From Lactifluus volemus (taxonomy: Eukaryota; Basidiomycota; Agaricomycetes; Russulales; Russulaceae): a stretch of 64,000 nt of DNA. The position numbers and the translations under genes are program-made. Shown here piece after piece: positions 33,100 to 48,199 of this stretch. The notes beneath the pieces are model-generated. The model worked only from the letters and a program-made list of their open reading frames with translations, was not told the DNA's origin and did not search any database. The stretch's first letter is position 1, and each line of letters starts with the position of its first letter. The stretch is taken from assembly GCA_022376515.1 (NCBI GenBank), contig WTXI01000198.1:1-64000 (forward strand). The letters run 5' to 3'.

Positions 33100-33425
33100 G
33101 CATTTTACCGCGGTTTGCACACACATCTGATGCAGACATAGAGGCACATCGTATTCCACAGCACATTATCGCATTTGTGGAACAAAATAGAGACGTACAG
33201 CTCAAGATCAGAACGGATTCCGTGCCGCTCTTACTTGTACATCTACCAAGGCTCCCCAACTTGATAACCGGGTTCAGTTCAACCAGGGGTCTGCACTTCA
33301 GCAATGGGTCGACTCCTTAGCTTATAGCAAGTCAGCTTCAGCAACTGCAGCAGCAGGGCCTAGCACCACAAGAGACTGAGATCTAGTACGATATATTACT
33401 GCCAGTGCAAAATAGAGTTATTTTT
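33100..33425 (+). pseudogene. Untranslated ARID-gene remainder downstream of locus C
   Basis: Homology to the ARID gene continues in another frame past the frameshift (MSILPRFAHTSDADIEAHRIPQHIIAFVEQ). It is then deleted in parts and ends at CAACAAGAGACTGAGATCTAG-like sequence. The same breakpoint occurs at the end of locus E near 48210. Bases 33430-33500 resemble 47915-47985 in inverse. Confidence 0.7.
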
Positions 33426-33499
33426 AATAATGTATTCGGTTGATTGATCCAACAACATTCGCAGCATCCAATACGATAATGGGGTCGTTTCGCCTTCAT

Positions 33500-34100
33500 T
33501 CGCAGATGGTAGTGTAAGGACAGCCACGCGGCTGGCCTTGAAGCTTGAAGCCTCGATTCATACGCATTCCCACTTGCCTCGCGATTCTCATTTCCCCGTT
33601 CTCGCCGATTCTTGGCTGATTTTCGAAGTTCTCGGACTTGCTTTACCCTGGTCTTTTGTCGATATGGGGCCTCGGCAATGACGCACTTACGCCTCGGCCA
33701 TAGACCCGTTCTCTGCGGCCTCGCGCTGCACACACGCACTGGCAGCGGTTTCTCAGCTTTTCTCTTTGTCTCTTTCATGTCTCGCGTCCTCCCAGTGTCT
33801 CGTTTCGTACTAGTTCGCCTCGCGTTTGCCATTGTTCGCCCAGTCTGGCATTTCTCGTCTACTCGTGCTTACCTTCTTGTCTTTCGTCTCGGGCTGCGTC
33901 CCCTTTGTCCCCCTGCTACTTTATATGCCTCGCGCTCTTCCCTTTCAGTCCCATCTCACTTCCGACGACCTCTACTTACTTTCACGACCGTTCTCTTCGC
34001 CCCCGTACAGTTCGCTACGTTACTTGGTACCCCGACATCTACGTGTCTCCGTTTTAGACTACCGGCTCTGATGTACTTAAATAGAGTCTCGAAATGTACT
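33500..34100 (-). repeat. Dispersed repeat Y, second copy
   Basis: This is the inverse, diverged relative of 28270-28700. It is pyrimidine-rich on the plus strand with a CTTTATATGCCTCG box near 33920. No credible gene. It could be an LTR remnant. Confidence 0.4.
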
Positions 34101-34377
34101 GAAGGGCCAGCGAATTCATCAGGAAAATGTTGCGGTGCTAGAGTTGCTAGATCTAGACCTGCTAGTGTCACCTAGTGTCACCTAGTCACATTTAGTAAGC
34201 AAGTTCCTATGCTAGCGAAAGCAGACTTGCCTCGACTTAGGAGGCTCATCTGGCTCTAGGCAAGCTCTAGGTACACAGCTTTCACTAGTTTTTCAACTTT
34301 CTCTAGTTTCACACATAGGTCTAGTTCCTCAGCTAGTGCTAGCTTTGAAACTAGAACCATCTTGACTTTATAGGGCT

Positions 34378-34791
34378 TCATTTCATGCTTAGTGATAGTT
34401 CAGAAATCCAGATAACATTGCATAGATCTAATTCAACAACATGGTACACTACGTACAAACAGCGGGCCGAAACAGGACATGTAAACGTATGGGCCAGTTG
34501 GAGTTGCTCCTGCGGTGGCGAGGGATCATCCCAGAGCAAGGGTCCTTGCGCGAGCTGCTGCTGCTGAGCAACTTCTCGAACACAGGATAGCAGAACTTCG
34601 AGCTCCTTGGGCCGAATCACACATTCGAAATGATGTTCCCGCGATTCGTACTGTCGAAGGATATCCTTGAGATGCTGACACACGCTATAGATTCCACCGT
34701 CAGTGTATGAATCTTGCAAATCTCTCACGAACCGAACACGTACATGCCATTGAATACATCCTTTATACTCCTCACTGCCCTGATGGTGCAT
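34378..34791 (-). CDS. Unrecognised ORF inside element 3, possible captured fragment
   Basis: The 137-codon frame has more normal amino-acid composition than the rest of the element (SLKDILRQYESREHHFECVI-type helix, REVAQQQQLAQG). I do not recognise it. It may be a captured host fragment, as in element 1. The open frame alone is weak evidence. Confidence 0.25.
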   Translation of the reverse strand: MHHQGSEEYKGCIQWHVRVRFVRDLQDSYTDGGIYSVCQHLKDILRQYESREHHFECVIRPKELEVLLSCVREVAQQQQLAQGPLLWDDPSPPQEQLQLAHTFTCPVSARCLYVVYHVVELDLCNVIWISELSLSMK

Positions 34792-35914
34792 AAGTCAATG
34801 ATGAAAAAAAAAAAAAAAAGGGAATACGCCTACTCTGTTGGATCATCCAACCAAAACTTCTTGATGCAGCGACTCACACTCTTCCTAAAAATGCCGGAAT
34901 AGTTTTTGGTTATAAGAATAAAATGGTAGCGGCTCCAGTTTGGTCACGATGCACTTACCAAGGCTGGAGTGCACGACCCCTCCATCGGATCCATGTTCGA
35001 CTGCCAGAATCTGCACACCACGCCAGCAGCTGAGACGGTCAGCAGGGAAGAAGTACCATTCTTGCATGATGTCGCTCTGGACCTCCTCATCACAGCATCC
35101 TTTAAACATCTGAGTCAAACTATGCATGCCCCCTATACCGGAGCTCAGGCAGTGGCGGCAACAGGCAAGGGCGAGAGAGGGAAGCAATGCCAAAGGGCAG
35201 GCAGTGGTGGAGACAGAGAGGGCGAATGGAACAACCGGGGGCAGAGCAGAGCGACAGAGAGGAGAGAGAAGTGGGGGGACGTGGCGACAGAGAGCAAGCA
35301 GAGGGAATTGAAAGCGCAACCGAGGGTTGACTTGATAAATAATAGATCGACAAATGCACAACAATGCAAACACGGATAAATCAATGCAAATAAAGTGTCA
35401 CATACATATGACACCTGTCTCGGAAATGTCAACCTGGGCGGGTCCACATGACACATGTCACACCCATGCTTACGATCCGACAACTTCCTGAAGGCTAGGA
35501 AACTTACAATACAGTACTGTACCGTACACCCATACAAGCAAGTGAGTAGCCCAACTGAATTTGATGCGTGGTGCTGGGAGGAAGAACTCATTGCTTCCCA
35601 CATCGCAAACGGGAACAACCTTTGGACAGGCCTGAGGTGACGCGACATTATTGACGTCGCTAAGGACTCGCTAAGGGCAACCCATGACAGCTCTTGCCGA
35701 CATGACATCCACTAGCGGCAAATGCACGGAATCGTTCCCAATTTGAAGTGATTCTGACTGGAGTCGGGGCGGCCATGCTCGTCAAGTTACCTGGAAAGTT
35801 TTTCCAAGTTAATCCCCACCTGGCCCTTCTGCTGTACTGTACAGTACTGTACGGCTCATTTCAACATGGCTTGCCTCAGTTCGTGCATTTTTATTTTTTT
35901 TGGCAATGTCGCCT

Positions 35915-36007
35915 CTCGCTCTGTCGCCTCTCACTCTGTCGCCTCTCGCTCTGTCGCCTCTCGCTCTGTCGCCTCTCGCTCTGTCGCCTCTCGCTCTGTC
36001 GCCTCTC
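35915..36007 (+). repeat. 14-bp minisatellite
   Basis: The unit GTCGCCTCTCGCTC or a close variant is repeated about seven times in tandem. It lies in the low-complexity core of element 3. Confidence 0.9.
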
Positions 36008-37333
36008 TGTCGCTGCCGATGTTATCACCGCCCACCCTCTCGCCTCCTCGGTGTCATCGCCTCCCCCTCTCTTGTCCTTCTCTCTGATGCAGCCATCGTC
36101 GTCCTCTCTGATGCAGCCGTCACACGCCCTCTGGCACCACGCTGCCGTTGCAATGCCTCCTCACGATGCCTTCCCCGCGCTCCCACCACTGAGTCTCTCT
36201 GTAAGCATGGGCCATGCTGGTGCGTCTAAATTTTTTTTTTGGACTTCTCCCACTGACTTTCCTTCCTTCCCTTACATCCCCTTGCTTATCGCATCCACCC
36301 GGCACTGAGGGGAGGGGTTCATGCTTTGACGGTCAACGGCGTCAAGGTCGCGCAGGCATCGCTATTGCGACTGTCTGAACGCCTGACGCCAGTGACTGGC
36401 ACTATTGCATGGCCCTTTGTCGCTCACTTCCTGTATCACCTCCATCGCCCGTCCTCCTCTGTCACCTCCATTGTCGCCTCGCCCCTCCCCTCGTGTCTAC
36501 CCACTGGCACGGAGGGGGCACCGTGCCGTGCAAACGGTCCATAGTGTCACAGTTGCTTGGGCGCCACTGTCGTGGCCGTCCGAGAGCTGACACCAGTGAC
36601 TTGTGCTATCGTCGCCCGGGTTCACCTCCTACTCTGTGTGGCCCTTGCCATCTCCCCTTGCTGCTGCTGCCGCTGTCCTGACGGTCGCCCTGCGACATTG
36701 CCCTTGCGGCATCCCTGCAGCCCCCCACCACCACTCAAGGTCCGCGGCCATGATCTTGGCAGTTGGCACTCACGTCCCTTTGAACATTTTGCAATCTCAA
36801 TTCTCCTCAACCCCCTCTACCATGCATGCGGCATGCGAGGTGACAGCCTCAGTATTGACCGCACACATGAGATCGTTTTCCGATCTTGTGCGTCCCTCTT
36901 ACTATCCCCGCCCCCTCTCCAGTTGCCCCCCTTCCGGTGAGTCACGCTAGGTCACACCAAATTTCAGACTCATCAGTTGGCAAGTGTGACAAATGTGTGA
37001 CAAATGCACTGATTTCATTCCACAGCACACCACAATTTCTGAAAGAAAAAATGCATGGAATATATTCAGATATGGTACTAGATACTGTAGGCTAAATTTT
37101 GTGGTGGTTGAGTGAGAATTGAGTGAGAAAAATGGAGTGGCTAGAACGGGGGGGTGACCGGAGAGGGGCGCAGGGATAGTATTACCGCATTTAACCTAGT
37201 ACAAATTCTAGAGTACCTAGAAAAGTCGAATTCGTAATAGAAACCGGCTAGGATGCCTAGAAACAGGTAAGCTAGTACGGCTAGCTGTCTCTAGCGTCAT
37301 TAGTAACTCTAGCATATAAACATTTTGCTGATG

Positions 37334-37444
37334 CTTAGATGCACGAAACAGGGAGAATGGGTTTTGGGACTCAATACCTGGTGCACCTCGGCCGGGCTTC
37401 TTAATGGGGTGCAGAAGGCCAGTGGTAGACAAGGGACTGGACAT
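37334..37444 (-). pseudogene. F-box first-exon remnant I
   Basis: From the ATG at 37444 the sequence gives MSSPLSTTGLLHPIKKPGRG, matching exon 1 of locus A, and then most of intron 1. Transposon element 3 replaces everything after this point. The promoter region upstream (37445-37600) is kept. In the duplicated block this is the counterpart of locus A. Confidence 0.85.
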
Positions 37445-37956
37445 GTCAATGAGGGAGAAGTAACGGGGCTATGATAGAAGGCCAAGTAGAAGGCGATTAC
37501 TACTGAAGTTAGTGAGGTGTGGCTGTGTGCCAGTGGGCGCAAAGGTTCTCACACTTCTGCAGTCCACGAGGAGTAATTATCCTTAATAAATGCAATCTTG
37601 GCGATGCCTTACATTATCAACGTGTTGCAAGGTTCTTTCCTCTCCAGTTTCGGAATTAGGCCACATGAGCGTACCGTGAAGCCGATAAATTCGCCGTAAA
37701 CGTGTTCGACGGGCCGGGAAAGCCGTGAGGGCCAACCCATCCAATTACTTCACAGGTTGATAACCCACCATATCTTTACAGTAGGGTCATGCCAGGCCAT
37801 CAAGAAACCTGCGAAAAACTTTTTTGGCTTGCTCGAATTCTGCAAAAAAAGGTTTGTGTAGGTTTTCTGATAAAGGGGGATGGGGACGAGTATTATCTCG
37901 GAGAAGACCGCAGGAAACTATTTCCATTTCAGAGCGTAAGTTAGTCTTGATGAGTA

Positions 37957-38531
37957 CAGTCGACTCCCTCTTAACCCATACCAGTTGGTTGATGCCCTGG
38001 GCTATGGGTTATGAGGGAGTATGGGCTACCGGGATTCAGGTACGCGAGTGTGACCCCGGGCCGGGTCGGGCGACTCGGGCCTCAGCCTCAGCCTGATGAT
38101 GAGGCCACTACGCTCCTTACTTCCCCAGCCGCCTTTGCTATCTCACCCCTGGGGACCATATCTTTGTCAAAGCCACATGTTGCAGAATATAAATGTGGAC
38201 TTAGAAAAAAAAAAAGATGGTGAACTCAACCTAGTTACGAGGGAAATAATCAGTTTTCTATGGTAGCAATAGCAGCAGCTAAGCAGCTTCACAATTTTGC
38301 AGGGGTGTTTTTGTCAAAAATAATAATTATATAATAACAAGCTTCGTGATCACTCAATTATGTCCTCAAAGTGTATGGGTTTTGGGCCTTTTAGCTCCAG
38401 AAATTGTATGGGATATGGGGTATAAGGGAGTTATGGGTTATCACCTGCAAACCAACTTGGTTTACCAAAGATTGCATGGCCTTTGAGGGAGTATGGGTTA
38501 GCGGGGATATGGGTTAAGAGGGAGTTGACTG
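37957..38531. mobile_element. 575-bp non-autonomous TIR element with TA duplication and known empty site
   Basis: The ends CAGTCGACTCCCTCTTAACC and GGTTAAGAGGGAGTTGACTG are inverse with one mismatch. TA flanks both sides (37955-37956 and 38532-38533). The duplicate spacer at 23590-23605 has the uninterrupted site with one TA, so the insertion is proven by comparison. The CAGT...TIR and TA target resemble pogo/Tc1-mariner MITEs. No coding capacity. A short plus-strand retroposon tail with poly(A) (38170-38212) lies inside it. Confidence 0.93.
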
Positions 38532-38573
38532 TACCGTCAAACGCAGAAAAGCCAATGAATTCTCCGAATACAC

Positions 38574-38954
38574 TAGTTGTTTGACTCTTCCAAAGTCCCA
38601 CTAAAAGCGGGTGCACACACGTTAAGGACCCGCTCTGACACGCTCTCTAGGAACACATTGAAAAGCTATCTCGTTACCCCCTCAAAGACCAGATTCTCAG
38701 TCCCGGTCTTTGAACAAAAAAAAGCATTGTTGCTGCAACTGTAGTTTGGTGTTGTCCAAGCAGCGTGTAAAGTTAATGCTAATTTGAGCTTCACAACTCA
38801 CCTGCTCCTTCTGAAACTGAAACGCATTCCCCTCATACGGGATAAGGCCCGAGCTACCTTCGCACGGCGAATTATGTGGATTCATAAGCACTGGAAGCTC
38901 TTGAACTAAAACCAGATATTTTCCCCTTGGGACGTGCCGACGTGGAGAGTACAC
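38574..38954 (-). pseudogene. Second copy of the spacer ORF, frameshifted
   Basis: This copy is nearly identical to 23643-24026, but a poly(A) run at 38716 is two bases shorter and the frame ends early. See the first copy for its features. The function is unknown. Confidence 0.4.
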
Positions 38955-39040
38955 GGATCACCCTCGCCGAGAAACTTGGATTAAATGAACACTCACAGTC
39001 CCATAGCTGGATAAGCGTCCTAACGACAAGCAGGGACATC

Positions 39041-39125
39041 TTTTTTTTATAATAAGAAATCCGAGTTGATATGGCGCTGCATGTTTACCACGAATAAAGA
39101 TGTGCTCGACTACGTAGACTACGCG
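39041..39125 (-). repeat. LINE-type 3' tail fragment, second copy
   Basis: This is the duplicate of 24105-24185. Bases 39130-39700 are the 3' flank of locus D with no gene seen. Confidence 0.5.
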
Positions 39126-39709
39126 GGCTTGAGATGAGCAGAGACATCAATTCACTCTGATCAACTCACAAATGCTGCCTTATCTTACGTACTCCACATG
39201 CGCAATCAATCTGCGTCTTTAGACGCAAGAAATTTTGGAGATGTAGAGGTACTTTTGTCCTCCGTTAGGATATAGTCATCACAACATCGGCAAGAAATCC
39301 TTGGTATCGAAAGCAAAGAACAACAGGTAAAAATACAGAGCAGTCAACAAAGGTAAGAAAAGGGAAACCGAGGGAAAGGTGTACGATTACGCGTGAGATT
39401 GAAGCGGGCAGGGATCAGGGGGAATAGCACTTAAAACAGCAATAAAATGAGCATATGGTCGAAATCCAACTAAATCTACAAAGCGGGAGGAGGCAGTGAT
39501 ACGATAATCGAGCAGGTGATAAACACAAGACGCGGAGGGGAAAAAGACGATTAGATAGGTACAGAGCCGGATTATCGGGGTCAGGGAAAGGCGTTGAACG
39601 ACGATGGGTCCCTGTCTAAAAGGTGGAAATGGCCCATGCTTGATCCGAGGTCTCCTCCCCATTTCCACCCCTGACGTTTGGTGGGACATCGTATCCACCT
39701 GAAATTTCT

Positions 39710-45388
<5,679 letters not shown>

Positions 45389-45720
45389 ATCAGGGACTGG
45401 AGGGAAGGGGAGAGAAGAAACGACAGCGGTGTGATAGAAGGCTGCGCTGAAGGACAGTACTTATTATAAGCAGTTTATCCATGGCTGTGTGCATCAACGT
45501 GGTGACGGCGCCTTGCCTTTGCGTTATCGTCGTGGATCCAATGTATGTTCCGTTGTTCCAAACCGTGCAAGGTAAAAAAGCGAGACGCGTCGACTGCCAC
45601 TGTGCGCTTCTTGCCAGACAACGATACCAGTTGCTAAGTACAACGGCCAGCGTGCCAATGGTAAAAAAAAATTGATAATAGCAGCTCAGGATCCTGCTTT
45701 ATTTCTACGTGGAATATGTT
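45389..45720 (-). promoter_or_regulatory. 5' region of locus D
   Basis: It matches the regions before loci B, C and E, including the CCCTTCCCTCC block next to the ATG and the GGATCCTGCTTTATTTCTACG block near 45688. Farther upstream the sequences diverge, which marks the outer limit of the copied F-box unit at about 45740. Confidence 0.55.
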
Positions 45721-45739
45721 TACATGGTACTGTATATTA

Positions 45740-46550
45740 CCTTGCTTGCAAGGTATTCTGTAAAAGTCGAAAGTCGCCTTCTTACTAATCCGGTTAGTAA
45801 TCCTCTTCACGTGGTATTTTTCCCTATATTGGCCATCCGTCCTGCTTCTTCGGGTCTTCCGTCCCTTTTTCCGCTCGTTCACCTACTTAATCTGTACGTC
45901 CCGCGACATAGAAAACATTTGTTCTTGCTTGTAACAAGTATGTTATTCACACGCTCCGATTCATTACCATGCATCAGCGATTGTTGGGGAGGGTAATTTT
46001 GAAACTGCATTCTCACACCGCTAGCCTTCACTTGCACATTTCTCCTCGTCCCTCAATTCCTGGATATCGACATCGACGTTACGACCTTCTTGAAGAGGTG
46101 TCATCTGTGACACGTTGGAAGAGCGTTAGGGCGTCTGGACGGTGCTTTCCTGCCAGGCTTGGTGATGTGCGTTTACCATAATAAGGGGGGCCCCATCGCG
46201 TGGTGTCCGTCCTTGGCATCAAAATTGCGCTGACATCGCACTTGCGTTTGTAGGAGCTTCTGATGCCTGCGATAGGTACTATCGTAGTGTCCCACGATCG
46301 CGTCACTGCCTCAGCTAGCACCAGCGCCTCAGCATTCAAATGTTCCACCCGTTGACGCGCTACCTCGATACTGCCACAATCACTTCCTCGGTCTCGCATG
46401 TGCCCCTTGGTATTTCCCGTGTGAAAGTGGTTATCACGACAACCCCGGTGGAACAACGCCAGGCGCATGTGGCCACGATTTTTCTGAGTACGCCACAATG
46501 GTGTTCAGAATGTTCATGTTTTTATTTCGCGCCTGCTCGACCCTTCCCAT
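45740..46550. other. Stretch without recognised gene
   Basis: Mixed composition, with short frames on both strands but no family signal. A palindromic CTTGCTTGCAAGG lies at 45742. It may contain decayed exons of the WD40 pseudogene that follows. Confidence 0.4.
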
Positions 46551-46554
46551 CGCT

Positions 46555-47390
46555 AACCTTCATCAGCCAACAGAAGTGCAACAGCCATAGGCATAACTGG
46601 CGTTTCCGAGGTCGCAGAAGGGCCCGCACCACTAGCACAATACAACCGCGCCCCACGTGGCGCGCAAGTACTTGATTTGCAGGGGCTCGACAATCTCTTG
46701 CCTCTTTCCATTCTTGTGATGCTGGCACTGGATGCACAGTGGAATGCCTCCGGCCGGGCAAAGAGTGCACGCAGCGACGTGGCCAGCGCGTGGGGCCAAC
46801 CCAGCGTGCTGGTTGTCAGCGGCGGATGTGACAAAGACTGTGCGCGTGTAGGACTTGGGAACCAGGTAGGTTTTTCTATTGCCTCTTGTCGCAAGTCTTT
46901 CTGATCTGCGTGATGGGGCAAAACGTGGATGGTTGGTTAGATTCTCACTATATGGCTTTTGTCTTTTGTAGACATACCTCAACCGTGCGCTATCTCAAAG
47001 TGCTGCTGAATCGACCAATTGTGGTGAGCGGCTCTTGCCATGACACGCTGCGAGTGTGGGATGTACAACATGGGTGAATGCTGCACGTCCTAACCGGGCA
47101 CGTGGGCAGCGTGTGCTCACTTGATGTGTGCGGGAACTGAGTTGTTAGTGAGAATTACGATTGCACTTGCTGAGTACGCCACTCTTTGTCTTTTTTTTCA
47201 GGCGCCGATTGGTGAGTAGCTCTGGGATGTGGATACAAGTGAATGTCTGCAGGTTTTCTGAGGACACTTCAACCAGATGTATGCCGTAGCGTTTGATGGA
47301 AAGATTGTAGCTTCTGGTGGCCTAGACACCACTGTGCACTTGTGGGACGTTGAGAATGTGAACACAGCGAACTATTTGGGTCCTTTGGGA
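46555..47390 (+). pseudogene. WD40-repeat pseudogene, Cdc4/Fbw7-like
   Basis: Translated pieces give WD40 signatures in order: VLVVSGGCDKD; after an intron-like gap, HTSTVRYLKVLLNRPIVVSG with HDTLRVWDVQHG; then LTGHVGSVCSLDVCGN; LWDVDTSECLQVF; and VAFDGKIVASGGLDTTVHLWDVEN. The HTSTVRxLK pattern is typical of Cdc4/Fbw7-type F-box WD40 proteins. Stops at about 47075, 47138 and 47255 and at least one frameshift make it a dead gene. No F-box was found with it, so the Cdc4 assignment rests on the WD repeats. Confidence 0.7.
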
Positions 47391-47603
47391 GCACAGGACG
47401 GCATTGATACCTGGGGCCACTGAACTTATGAGGGAATCATTTGATCAATGCCGATGAGCATGGAACGGTAGGTCAGATGCAAACAATAGAGATGACAACG
47501 CCAACGGTCAGATACTCAAACTCTCAAGCTGATGGGTCACCCGATGAGCTGCACTGCAAATTCAAGCAAGGTCGAGGCCGACACCGTCGGCGCTTCTAGT
47601 GCT

Positions 47604-48000
47604 AGAAATCAAAGCCGGTGCTGAGTCAGCGGTTTAATCGTCTCCAGTCCTATTCGCAACCATAAATGTCATCCTGGTCCTGTCACAAGTTGTTCACCGC
47701 CCGTATAATGTCGAGTGCCAGGCATGTGATAGCGAGTTTTCCCTGGCGTGTTATCCCGAACCGACTCCAAGAAATCTCAGCCCAGCGTGAAGCCACATGC
47801 CAGTTATAACGCCGTCGAGCCATCATTAGTATGTGTCGATATCAGGTGTGGTGCGGATGCCGTGCTGCCGTCGCTATTCTGAGCTCGCTGTAGACACTCT
47901 ACCATCTGCTTAAGGCGAAACGACCCCATTATCTTATTGTATGCTGCGAATGTTGTTGCATCAATCAACCAGATATCCAATCCAATTTGACTCTTTTTGG
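47604..48000 (+). repeat. Dispersed repeat X, third copy
   Basis: It begins with CTAGAAATCAAAGCCGGTG as at 52930 and contains the GTTCACCGCCCGTAT and TTATCCCGAACCGACTCCAAG segments shared with 20.35 and 53.35 kb. The sequence 47915-47985 matches 33430-33500 in inverse. Bases 48000-48200 show poly(G) and poly(T) runs and no gene. Confidence 0.6.
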
Positions 48001-48199
48001 GGGGGGGCTTTTTGGTTTTCTTTGTCTTGACTCTCAAGCTTTGCCACCTTTTTTTTTCACTTCATTTTGTTTTGCGGCCATCTCCGGTTGACGCATACAG
48101 CTGCTTACTAATCTTCCCTTATTTGTCCGAATTAGCGGCGCAGCCGCTCAAGCACTTGTATTATTAAAAATGACTCTATTTTGGCAGTAATATCGTACT

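Larger units (their letters stand above)
34117..37333 (+). mobile_element. TIR element 3 with CTAG-rich subterminal arrays
   Basis: Left end CATCAGGAAAATGTTGCGGTGCTAGAG and right end (reverse complement) CATCAGCAAAATGTTTATATGCTAGAG form inverted repeats whose outer 15 bases match elements 1 and 2. Inside each end the word CTAG recurs (34128-34360 and 37190-37320), in place of the TTAAGT of the other two. The core is GC- and pyrimidine-rich, with low-complexity Ser/Leu/Cys coding potential, a 14-bp tandem array at 35920-36007 and palindromic GTACTGTAC words near 35515 and 35835. No transposase was seen. The right end abuts the truncated start of an F-box gene at 37334. Confidence 0.7.

Noticed and set aside
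33612..34175. 187-codon plus-strand frame
   Set aside because: Pyrimidine-rich repeat Y sequence with its inverse at 28.3-28.7 kb; no domain, and composition explains the lack of stops.
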